From: Ochromonas danica
Taxonomy: Eukaryota; Sar; Chrysophyceae; Chromulinales; Chromulinaceae
NCBI GenBank assembly: GCA_015146655.1
Contig: VKHL01000048.1
Location: 123,007 to 187,006 of the forward strand
Direction of reading: 5' to 3'
DNA length: 64,000 bases
Shown: positions 53,731-62,239 of the stretch, in pieces
Numbering within the stretch: position 1 is the stretch's first letter
How the letters are laid out: every line of letters starts with the position of its first letter
Program-made: the position numbers and the translations under genes
Notes under the pieces: model-generated
What the model saw: the letters and a program-made list of their open reading frames with translations, nothing else
Databases searched by the model: none
What the model was told of the DNA's origin: nothing

Positions 53731-54563
53731 TTTATCTTCCTTTCTCTCTCTTTTTTGTTTTCAACAAATCAAATAATACGAAAAGCAACCAAAATACTAT
53801 CGAGTAAGGAAAAAAAACAATATAAAAAAAATAATATTTATAGTAATGTATAATTTAAAATATGTGGGAAAAGATAGTGGTGGTAGGAGCGAGTGTTAAT
53901 TGATCTCTTCTTCTTCTTCAGACAAAATAACCAACAAAACTTCAGCAGCAATTTTTTTTTGGCCGTTACCACCTTTTCTTATAGACCAAAACAAAATAAT
54001 AATAATCACGGTGGTAAGAGTAGTCAGTCAGCAACTGCTGGCTAATGTTGTCCACCCAGTCGTTGGTGTTGTTTGTTTCTTTGTTTTGCGCTGTTTGCCC
54101 TGCCTTTGAGCACGCACGCACGCTCTGCCGCCCTCTAAAATCGAGCCAATTCCATTGGAATCTCAATGGAATTCTGCTGGAATTGGCGCACCAGGGTGGG
54201 GAAAAGTGGACAAAGCGCGCAAAACATGTGCGACGGTTTGTGAGTATAAGATCGAGATGTTGGATTTTAACTCTGCTTCGTGGAAGGGAAATAAATTGTA
54301 GGAAGGTCTATTTGGACTTAGGCAAAAAGATCATTGCTAATTGCGAAATATTTCATTCGAACGCGGGCACATAGAACCAATTCCCCGTAAGCAACAGACT
54401 TTCACTTAACGACTGTACCATTAAGGTATTATACAACCTCTTACAAGAACTTCAGAACCAACATCTTACTACACAGTATCTAACTTGAAAAGAACAGGAT
54501 AATATAAGGGAATCAGGCTAGCTCATGCGGCGACATAGAGCATTTTGAATAGAACACTCAACA
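53731..54563. other. 5' region of the SIM-bearing gene
   Basis: Includes AT-rich sequence near 53810-53870, a GCACGCACGCACGC run at 54112-54124, and a cluster of TTCCATTGGAA/AATGGAATT half-sites at 54146-54186. The outer half-sites CCAATTCC and GGAATTGG are complementary. No gene is supported. Confidence 0.45.
54146..54186. promoter_or_regulatory. Clustered TTCCA/TGGAA palindromic half-sites
   Basis: Four TTCCA/TGGAA half-sites within 41 bases, about 420 bases upstream of the minus-strand start at 53730. Same word family as the palindromes at 1659, 12235 and 14698. Confidence 0.35.
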
Positions 54564-55745
54564 TTAACGTGAAGAAGCAACAGCACCACTTGCACCAGGA
54601 TTCTTCTCACACGACCAAATGGGCACGCCACGACCAGCTTTCTTGCACTCCAGAAGCGATTGATAATTGGATGGTAAAGCATCCACTCCCACACAAGGTG
54701 TTCCACCGTCTTGGTTATCAATAACTCCACCATAGCAACCATGCCCACCAATAAGATGCCGATGCTTTGGTAAAGAGGCTACAAAAGGATTGATAAAGAC
54801 TTGCATTCCATTTAACTGCTGTGCATTACGACCTGTGGCCAATTTCTCATCTTCTACTTGTTTCTGAACGCGTTCCGTCAGTTCAGCAGAGAAGATAAAA
54901 CCTTCTTTTTGCATACGAGCCCTCCACCACCATGGAGCATGAACTTCTACATGATGCCATCCACCCCACCCAGATGATGTAATCATAATCAAGGCTGCCT
55001 TGTGGAAAGTAGCCAAATAGTTCGGCATATATTGTCTTCCTACATGTTCGACAAACTCAGTACTCCAAACCACATCATATGTCTCTTCTGGCCACCATGG
55101 ACCTCTTGAGAAGTCGTGCTGGACAATTACATTGGCCGGGAGGAGAGTCTGTCGCACTGCATCACTACTTCCTTCGAGGCAGAGTACGTCCACCCCACGG
55201 TCATAGAAATAACGTGATGAAAATCCTTTCCCACAACCTACATCAATCATGGACTTCACAGTCAGCTCTGACATCATGAAATTCCATAAATTAGTGGAAA
55301 TTGTGTTATTATCACGCACAGTGAATCCACCGAGATGAACAGGATCATTCTTTCCACCATAGAAATGACGATTGACACGCTTCTCTTCCTCATCAGATAG
55401 CTTTGGCGGGATTTGTGGTGGAGGAGACTTCTTGTGGAAGACTTCTTCACGGATTCCATGGAATCTCTCAAGAGGAAGACTGGGCGAAGAACTCCCAGGT
55501 GATACCTCCCCTCTCAGACTGGTGGCACTAGTGGCAGTGTTGGTGATAGCAGAGGGGGAGGAGGAGGAGGAGGATACTGAGGAAACAGTGGTCAAGGGGA
55601 TGACAGGTCCAGCGTGTTGTTGGGCAGTAGTACTATTGGTCAGCTTAGAAGAAAGCTGAAGAATTTGATATTGTAACAAACATGAATAAAGAAATAATGC
55701 CAAGAAAGGAGGAGTAAGGAAACCAGAAAATAGAGAGTTTGCCAT
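54564..55745 (-). CDS. Membrane-anchored SAM-dependent methyltransferase
   Basis: 393 residues from ATG 55745; the frame extends 16 codons upstream only to a GTG. An N-terminal membrane segment (about 4-26, LFSGFLTPPFLALFLYSCLL) and a Ser/Thr-rich stem precede a class I methyltransferase fold. Seen: motif I MIDVGCGKGFSSRYF (about 175), acidic post-I DVLCLEGSSDA, motif II-like YDVVWSTEFVEHVG, and ALIMITSSGWGGWHHVEVH. The signal-anchor plus stem layout resembles Golgi-resident enzymes, so modification of a glycan or secreted molecule is plausible; the substrate is unknown. The last third (INPFVASLPKHRHLIGGHGC) has several Cys that could form disulfides in a lumenal setting. It is divergent from the gene at 55999. 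Confidence 0.87.
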   Translation of the reverse strand: MANSLFSGFLTPPFLALFLYSCLLQYQILQLSSKLTNSTTAQQHAGPVIPLTTVSSVSSSSSSPSAITNTATSATSLRGEVSPGSSSPSLPLERFHGIREEVFHKKSPPPQIPPKLSDEEEKRVNRHFYGGKNDPVHLGGFTVRDNNTISTNLWNFMMSELTVKSMIDVGCGKGFSSRYFYDRGVDVLCLEGSSDAVRQTLLPANVIVQHDFSRGPWWPEETYDVVWSTEFVEHVGRQYMPNYLATFHKAALIMITSSGWGGWHHVEVHAPWWWRARMQKEGFIFSAELTERVQKQVEDEKLATGRNAQQLNGMQVFINPFVASLPKHRHLIGGHGCYGGVIDNQDGGTPCVGVDALPSNYQSLLECKKAGRGVPIWSCEKNPGASGAVASSR

Positions 55746-55998
55746 AACTGTCAATAATCTTTCGTTTGACTTTGGATCATCCAATATTTCCACCGAGACG
55801 AGATGAGATGGCTGCGAAAGATTGGGTGGTAAAACATGTCATATTATGTCAAAACAAGGTAAAAGTGTTCAAAACCAGGTTATCGTTGAAATCGAGACCA
55901 TCATCATCTGTGATAAGTTATTGTAAAGACATACACTCAAATAGATTATCTTGATATTTTCTTTTATCCCATCAAACCCATTCCTAAGACCATCTAAT

Positions 55999-57099
55999 AT
56001 GGAAGGTTCAGGTTCTTCCAAGTCATTCTCTTCTTCTTCTATTCCCAAGATGACAACTTCTCGTATTCCTCAGGCAGGTTCTCGTCTACCTGTGGCTAGT
56101 AGTCGCTTTGCCTCTACCTCTTCCTCTTCTACGTCTAGTTCTTCTTCTTCCTCCTCCTTGGCTACCACTTCTCTAGAGAGATTTGAAGTGAAGAGTCTTC
56201 ACTTGACGTCTTCTTCTTCCTCTCTTGGTGGGACAAGCAGCAAATCTGTGGATGGCATGCGGCCGAGACTACAAACTACTCGCGATGCTGCCGCACCTCC
56301 TTCTGTTGCGTCAGCTGCGGTTGTTGCTCCTCCTCCTGCTACTACTGCCTCTGCCTCGACTACCTTCTCCACTACTGCCAGTGGAAGACCTGTGTCTCTC
56401 TCCCGAGGAGTGTCTGATCAGCGTCTAAGAGATGTTCAGTCTTCTGTAGCATCTGCCATTGAGAGTCTGTCAGCCACTACTCCAACTGTCCCCAGAAACA
56501 CTACCACTACCTCGACTACTGCTACAATCGATAAGATCATGACGAGAGGAAGTCAAAGTGAAGACAACTACCTGGCAGTAGGAAACACAGGCAGTCAGTC
56601 TTTAAAGACTAGACTATCTTTATCCCCTCACCCTCAATATAATAATAATCGCTTGGGATCCCCCTATAATACCTCTCGGATAGCGTCATCATCTCTATCA
56701 GGCCGAGCAACACCAATCTCTTATGAGGAAGATCTCAAGTTACTTCCTGCACTCTCTGCTGACTTCCAACCTGCTACCTTAGCAGCAGATGTTGAGGTGA
56801 TCTACAACAGAGTCTTTGCTAGTGGTCCACCTAGTGCTAGTGCTAGTGCTGATCTATTATCTATCTGGGGTATTGAAGAAGGTCATGAGTATCAGGATGG
56901 TCTGTTTAGTGATGCAACAACAGCTCAGCAGCTACAACGTCGACAAGAGGAAGAAGTGGAGCAGCAAGGTGGGTATAGTATGACCCTTCATAGTAAGCGA
57001 GCTCTGAATAGCGAGTACTTCCGCCTCTTTGATGAGGAGTATCTCAAGAACAAGGACTATTATGGACCCAGACTCTTCTTTGACCTCTCTTCTACATAG
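55999..57099 (+). CDS. Ser/Thr-rich protein with SxIP-like motifs
   Basis: 366 residues, ATG 55999 (the frame is open upstream only from TTG). The N-terminal 50 residues hold SSIPK, TSRIP and GSRLP in a basic Ser/Thr/Pro context, matching the SxIP signature that binds EB1-family microtubule plus-end proteins. The middle is disordered. The C-terminus is folded or helical (YNRVFASGPPSASASADLLS, EYFRLFDEEYLKNKDYYGPR). No enzyme motif. A microtubule-tip or cytoskeletal role is inferred from short motifs only. The 253-base gap to the divergent methyltransferase should contain both promoters. Confidence 0.72.
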   Translation: MEGSGSSKSFSSSSIPKMTTSRIPQAGSRLPVASSRFASTSSSSTSSSSSSSSLATTSLERFEVKSLHLTSSSSSLGGTSSKSVDGMRPRLQTTRDAAAPPSVASAAVVAPPPATTASASTTFSTTASGRPVSLSRGVSDQRLRDVQSSVASAIESLSATTPTVPRNTTTTSTTATIDKIMTRGSQSEDNYLAVGNTGSQSLKTRLSLSPHPQYNNNRLGSPYNTSRIASSSLSGRATPISYEEDLKLLPALSADFQPATLAADVEVIYNRVFASGPPSASASADLLSIWGIEEGHEYQDGLFSDATTAQQLQRRQEEEVEQQGGYSMTLHSKRALNSEYFRLFDEEYLKNKDYYGPRLFFDLSST

Positions 57100-57657
57100 A
57101 CTTCATAGAGGAAATGGGGCTTATCAGACATGTCATAGTGTAATCAAACAGGCTAGTTGTTGCTAGACTAGTATTAGTACTTATTCTTGCGTGTACAGGG
57201 TACTAGTACCAAGGCGGTTGTTTATCACTTCAATGCATAGTTTAAAATCACATAAGAACTCAATAGCAGTGCCATGCAATCAAAATTTTGATAGAATGTT
57301 GGTAATATTGTGTAATATAAGCGGCAGTTGTCCAACCCGGCCCAGTGCAAAGCAATGGAGACTTTTAACTACAAATATATGAGTTATAAACACATTATGT
57401 TGTTTTTGGATTTCTTGGAGAAAATTCGTCGAAAATAATGCTTTGAATGAAGAATCTCTCCCACGCACTCCAACAATAGTCAATGCTGGAAAAGTCTCCC
57501 AGCCAAATGATTTCAATCCACCTGCTCAGAGTCTATCATCACAGAGGCAGCAGAGAAGAGGGCATAGATTCATTCTCACTCACTCACTCACTCACTCACT
57601 GACTGAGTCATTTCCTTATACCTGTACAAAGAAGGAGATTGTTAGATTGTTATTACA
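57100..57657. other. Intergenic region upstream of transporter gene
   Basis: A CTCACTCACTCACTCACTCA tetranucleotide tract lies at about 57576-57600, some 60 bases before the next ATG. Otherwise nothing recognised; CTAGACTAGTATTAGTAC is near 57163-57180. Confidence 0.45.
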
Positions 57658-59157
57658 ATGGGAGGAGTAGATGAAGATTCTGTTCAATTTTATTTCACTT
57701 TTGTTGCCATCTTTCTCTGTGGAATACTTGCTTCAGGTGGAGGTATTGGAGGTGGTGGTGTTCATGTCCCTCTTCTCCTTGTATTAGGAGGTTTCTCTTA
57801 TCATCAAGCTACTGTTCTCTCTCTCACAGCAGTCTTAGGGAATTACATTGCTCAAGGTTTTATCAATTGGTCACGTCATCATCCTACTCGACGATCACGT
57901 CCATTAATTAATTGGGATTTAGTCCTTCTCCTCTTACCTGCTCAATTAGGGGGGTCTAATATAGGTGTTCTGGTAGCTAAAGTAGCACCAGATACTATTC
58001 TATTGATCTTCTCCACGATAGTCATGGTCTTTGCAGTCTATAAGACTTGGAACAAAGCGATCTTCTATTGGAAACAGGAAGAAGTAGAGAAGGAAGCAAG
58101 AGGTAAAGAGACGATTACAACACTTTATTTAGGTAGAGAAGAGGAGCAGGAGGAAGAGGAGGAGGGGGGAGAAGAAGATGATGAAGTACAGGCTACTACT
58201 ATGACTACCTGGTTACTACCCAATCATCATCATCATCAACAACAGCAGCAGCAGGGAGGAGGAGGAGGTGTAAGAGGAGAAGATTTGTCACTCCAAGCTG
58301 ATGATTGTGTCATTGCTATCACTTCAAAAGAGGTAGAAGAAGGTAGAGAAGGTGGTGATGCTACTACCACTGGTATTGAGTTACAACGTCCATGGAGTTC
58401 CATCTCTATTCTAATGACTATCTGGTTACTCTATGTCTCAGTCTTTATCATCTTACAACTTGCTTTTACCTCTTGTTCTACAGGATATTATATTCTTCTA
58501 GCTTCTATCTATCCTCCTCTTCTATTTATCATCTATTTCTCTTTAAACTTTGTCACTAAACATCAACGAGATGATCCAACTCATTGGTTATTAGCAGGAG
58601 ATATTGACTTCTCTAATCAACCTTATTTCATGCCAGTAGCTGCTTTCCTTATTGGTATCTGTTCTACCCTATTAGGTATAGGAGGAGGAGAGCTTATGGG
58701 ACCCTTCCTCTTATCTTGTCATATCCTCCCGGTAGTCTCCACTGCTACTACTAGTACCATGAGCTTGTTGAATACTGGGAATAATGTCGTGCATTATGCT
58801 ATTCTAGGTAAGTATCCATTTCTGCCACCATATGGCCTAGGCCATGGCCATATGGGGTATGGCCTGGAACCACCCTAGCTGCTACTAGTGTGAAGAATCG
58901 ACTGACTGTAATTACTATTATTGTTTGCATTTGATACTATAGGAGAGTTACCTCTTGTGTTGGGAGCTGTTCTATTTGGTATTGGCTTTTGTTCAGGAGT
59001 GATAGGAAGATCCATGGCACTCTATATCTCAGAGAAGTATCATCGATTTAGTGTACTGGTCTTTGCTCTCTTGTTAGTTTTGTTCATCTCTCTCTGTCTC
59101 TTGATCTATGAGACAGCCTCTGAGGATGTAGACTGGTCAACTCATGCCTTGTGTTGA
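57658..59157 (+). CDS. TauE/SafE family membrane transporter (two exons)
   Basis: Exon 1 is 57658-58807 and exon 2 is 58943-59157, phase 1, giving 454 residues. The first half has the family motif CGILASGGGIGGGGVHVPLL (about 21-40), LTAVLGNYIAQG and two more membrane segments. The second half repeats it (FLIGICSTLLGIGGGELMGP, then TSTMSLLNTGNNVVHYAI). The two halves are joined by an acidic, His/Gln-rich cytosolic loop of about 110 residues. The final exon adds two membrane segments (VLGAVLFGIGFCSGVIG; VLVFALLLVLFISLCLL), for roughly nine in all. The family exports or imports sulfonates and related sulfur anions; the substrate here is not known. The intron contains a 10-bp hairpin. Confidence 0.9.
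58828..58855. repeat. Intron hairpin in the TauE/SafE gene
   Basis: CCATATGGCC (58828-58837) is inverted at 58846-58855 with an 8-base loop. Overlapping palindromes GGCCTAGGCC and GGCCATGGCC lie inside. Confidence 0.7.
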
Positions 59158-59331
59158 TGTTCCACGTCATCTTAGTCATTAGGACATAATGACACATCAT
59201 ACTACTTGGAAGACAACATGTGATAGCTTTGTAGGTATCATTGTTAGTCTAAGAAAAGAAGTAGTAGTGGAAGTGGTGGTAGTGGTGGTGGTACCATCTC
59301 CATCATTGCTATGTCATCATGATGTCATTCA

Positions 59332-59369
<38 letters not shown>

Positions 59370-59947
59370 CTACTGCTGTGTGCTATTCCATTATTGTATA
59401 TTGCTAGCAACACAGCTTATTGATCGCTACTCTTGTCGTAGTGTAACCATGGTATATACAGTATCTCTTCGTTACATCGAAGGGATTGCTTTTAATAGAC
59501 AATGAGAGGTTGTTTGAGGTTTTGGTTTCTAACTGTACTTCACCAAGAAGGCTGATTTCCTTTTTAAAACGTAAGAGTCGAAAGAAAGGCAAAGTGAACC
59601 AATCGCTCCCAGTACAAGAGGCAGCTTTCCACTAGTATGGTGTGTGTGCTGGTATGCTACAGTAGTATGCTGTATAGACTACTGTACTAGCTCTAGTATA
59701 CTACAGTAGTATGGTGTATACTGTACTAGCTCTAGTATACTACAACTATGTCATTTTGACACTTTCCAATTCGGTAGAATTTGAACAAAAGTTGAAATTA
59801 AGACTTACAGCTGCTGCTCAATCTAATCGTAGTGTGAAGAATCCTGCTCCAATGTATGTTGGTATGTTTGCTGGAGCAACAAAACCAAAACCTTTCCAGC
59901 GCAAGGTAGAGGGTATAATATACTGTAAGTTAAGAAGAAGGAGGTGT
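59158..59947. other. Intergenic region with repeats and a coding-like fragment
   Basis: A (CT)n tract lies at 59335-59366. A 25-base direct repeat (ACTGTACTAGCTCTAGTATA...) is at 59681-59705 and 59720-59744. 59780-59920 reads as protein-like sequence (FEQKLKLRLTAAAQSNRSVK, NPAPMYVGMFAGATKPKPFQ) after a possible acceptor CGGTAG at 59773-59778; it may be a stray exon or retroposed fragment. Confidence 0.45.
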
Positions 59948-60385
59948 TCAGAGTGGTGGACGAGGAGGTACTTGCCCAGGCCGCCTAGCATCTTCAAGAA
60001 TGAAGTCAACAGCTCCTTCTAGCCACCTCACCTCCTCCATTGTCAACTTTTTCCCTTCACCCACTCGCTTGGAGAAGAGCTCAATGGTGGCTTTGAGCAC
60101 CTCATAGCACTCCTCGTCAAAGGGCACCTTATTCTTGAACTTCACTCGCTCTAAGAGCTTGGACTCTTTCTCCTTCTTCTCTGTACCACTTCCAGAAGAC
60201 CATGGCTGCTGTTCTTTAGGAGTAGGAGGTACATAATCATGTTGGGAAGAAGAAATAGCTGATGTTAATAATGATGGTGAGATTTTGACATGATTGAGAT
60301 GGAAGGCATAAGTGAAGCAATAGCTCAATAATAACAAGTAGAAGAAGACGATGATGGTGCAAGAGAAGTTGCCTCTCGTCATCAT
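59948..60385 (-). CDS. Small plastid-type protein of unknown function
   Basis: 145 residues, one exon. Residues 1-27 form a signal peptide (IIVFFYLLLLSYCFTYAF) ending in YAF, an Ala-Phe motif like those needed for plastid import across the outer membranes in ochrophytes. The mature part has a Ser/Pro/Lys-rich linker and a compact helical domain: PFDEECYEVLKATIELFSKR, then LTMEEVRWLEGAVDFILEDA. The domain looks conserved by its composition and helix pattern, but I cannot name it. A soluble plastid protein is the best inference. Confidence 0.78.
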   Translation of the reverse strand: MMTRGNFSCTIIVFFYLLLLSYCFTYAFHLNHVKISPSLLTSAISSSQHDYVPPTPKEQQPWSSGSGTEKKEKESKLLERVKFKNKVPFDEECYEVLKATIELFSKRVGEGKKLTMEEVRWLEGAVDFILEDARRPGQVPPRPPL

Positions 60386-60611
60386 GACTCACTTGATTGA
60401 GACATGGAGCAGCAGATTGACTTCGGTATGACTTTAGAGTTATTTCTCCTAAATTACTAGTTATGAATTGTTCTGTTTATAAAGTTGGAAATCAGATATT
60501 TGTCTAGGTAAAGATCGACTTTTGAGCTCAGCAGATAGCAGCGGTGGTGAATTGCAACAAGTGTCATGATTGATTGATTGATTCATGAGAAAGAGGGGGA
60601 CTTAAAAAGCC

Positions 60612-61937
60612 ATGAAATGCATTCAATCTTCAACCCTCTTCATTATTCAATTTATCTTATTTAATCTACTAGTACATATCTCATTAACAAGTGGTAATCA
60701 ATCCCCTAACCTACCACACCATCATCATGTTCTCTCTTCTTCAGTATTTTCACAATCTTACTTAAAGATACGTGGTGGAAAAACTGAAAAACCTTCATCT
60801 ATCTTCAAACAGAAGAAGAAGACTTCAACTTCTCCTAGTGATTCATCTTCTTCCAAGAAATCACAATCAAATCCATTCTTTGGGAGGAAGAATAATAATA
60901 ACAATAATAACAACAATAAGAAGAATAAGAATAAGGTCATCATTACTCCAAACAAGAAGAATCATGAGAAGAAAGGAAAGAAAGTCATTCCTGTCGTCTA
61001 TTCTCTTGAAGAACAAGAAAAGATCACTAAGAGACAGAAGATGATCATCTCTATCATACAAACAACATTATCCATTGCTTCCATGTACTTTACTCGTATA
61101 ATCTTCAAGTTTGATTATCGTAATCCACGTATCTTAGGCCTTGCTAGAGTAGCTTTTGTTGGATATTTGGTTCTTATGCAATTGGTCTATCTTCTCTTAA
61201 GATGTCTTATTCTCTATCGTAAAGATGAGACCATCTTACCATCATCAGAATCATCTTTTAAGAATCCTTTGATGTCAATGTTAGGTGGAAAGAGTAATCC
61301 CTTGGCAGGTCTCTTAGGTTCTGCTTTAGGTGGAGGTGGAGGAGCAGGAGGAGAAGAAAAGAAGGTCAAAGTCTACGAATATGATAGCCAGGAGAATTAC
61401 AAGCTGTATCAGAAGTTATTCTTTGAGATCTTGACCACATCTGTAATGCACTTTGTTTTCAAGCGACACTCTTCTTTACTTATTGTCCCTCTCATGGGAA
61501 TAGCTAATCGGTTAAAGGAACCTCTTATTCTCATTCATTTCTTCCGTTTTAAACCTTTTGGAAGCTTGGCAAGACCTTTCAAATCAGCGATGGAAATGGC
61601 AATGGAGGATTTGATTGTGAAACAAGAGGAGGAACAGGAACAAACCGCTTCTGCTGAGACTAGTAGTGAAGAGAAGCCTAAGATTGAAAACTCCAAAGAA
61701 ACCAAAGGTCGAAAAGTAAAGAAGGATAAAGAAGAAGAGGCCCCACTTGAATTGAAGGAAGAGGATGACGAAGAAATGGAGATGGTACTTGAGGAGATCA
61801 TCGAGGAGGAAGAGGTGGGAGAAGATAGCGACGAGAATGTTGAAGAAGACGAGGATGGAGAGGATGGAAGTGATGAGCAAGAGTTAGAGGAGCTTTTAGA
61901 TAGTCTTGATGCTATCGATCCTCTTAAGAAGCCTTAG
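60612..61937 (+). CDS. PHO88/SND3-like ER membrane protein with leader and acidic tail
   Basis: 441 residues, one exon. The core matches the PHO88 (SND3) family: a first membrane segment IISIIQTTLSIASMYFTRII, the family-like YRNPRILGLARVAFVGYLVL with a second segment, then VKVYEYDSQENYKLYQKLFF and a third hydrophobic region ending LKEPLILIHFF. In yeast this protein acts in SRP-independent targeting to the ER and was first found through phosphate uptake. Unlike the short yeast protein, this one has an N-terminal signal-like segment (STLFIIQFILFNLLVHISL), a long Lys/Asn-rich linker, and a very acidic C-terminus (about 340-441). The leader could mean a plastid-envelope or ER-derived location. 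Confidence 0.8.
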   Translation: MKCIQSSTLFIIQFILFNLLVHISLTSGNQSPNLPHHHHVLSSSVFSQSYLKIRGGKTEKPSSIFKQKKKTSTSPSDSSSSKKSQSNPFFGRKNNNNNNNNNKKNKNKVIITPNKKNHEKKGKKVIPVVYSLEEQEKITKRQKMIISIIQTTLSIASMYFTRIIFKFDYRNPRILGLARVAFVGYLVLMQLVYLLLRCLILYRKDETILPSSESSFKNPLMSMLGGKSNPLAGLLGSALGGGGGAGGEEKKVKVYEYDSQENYKLYQKLFFEILTTSVMHFVFKRHSSLLIVPLMGIANRLKEPLILIHFFRFKPFGSLARPFKSAMEMAMEDLIVKQEEEQEQTASAETSSEEKPKIENSKETKGRKVKKDKEEEAPLELKEEDDEEMEMVLEEIIEEEEVGEDSDENVEEDEDGEDGSDEQELEELLDSLDAIDPLKKP

Positions 61938-62239
61938 TCTTAGTTGATTCGTCTGTGTACTGTACTGTACTGCACTGCGAGTGTATTTTTCTCTCTTGCT
62001 ATAGGTTAGGCCTCGCTACGTAAAAGTAATTTGAACGGCAATATTATATTATAGTCTATATAGAAAGCTTTGCTTATTTTAACTAGACCAGTGAAACACG
62101 TTAATAGAAGTGAAGTTGAGTTCTTTACAATTGGTAGGGATTCTTGTTTGAAGTAACACTTTCTGTGGTGGTGGTGATGATGATATACACATCAGACATG
62201 GAATAGCAACAATTAATAACTTCTTTAACAGTCTTTACT
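61938..62239. other. Short intergenic region between convergent genes
   Basis: No gene or repeat of note beyond GTACTGTACTGTACTGCACTG near 61957-61976. Confidence 0.4.
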
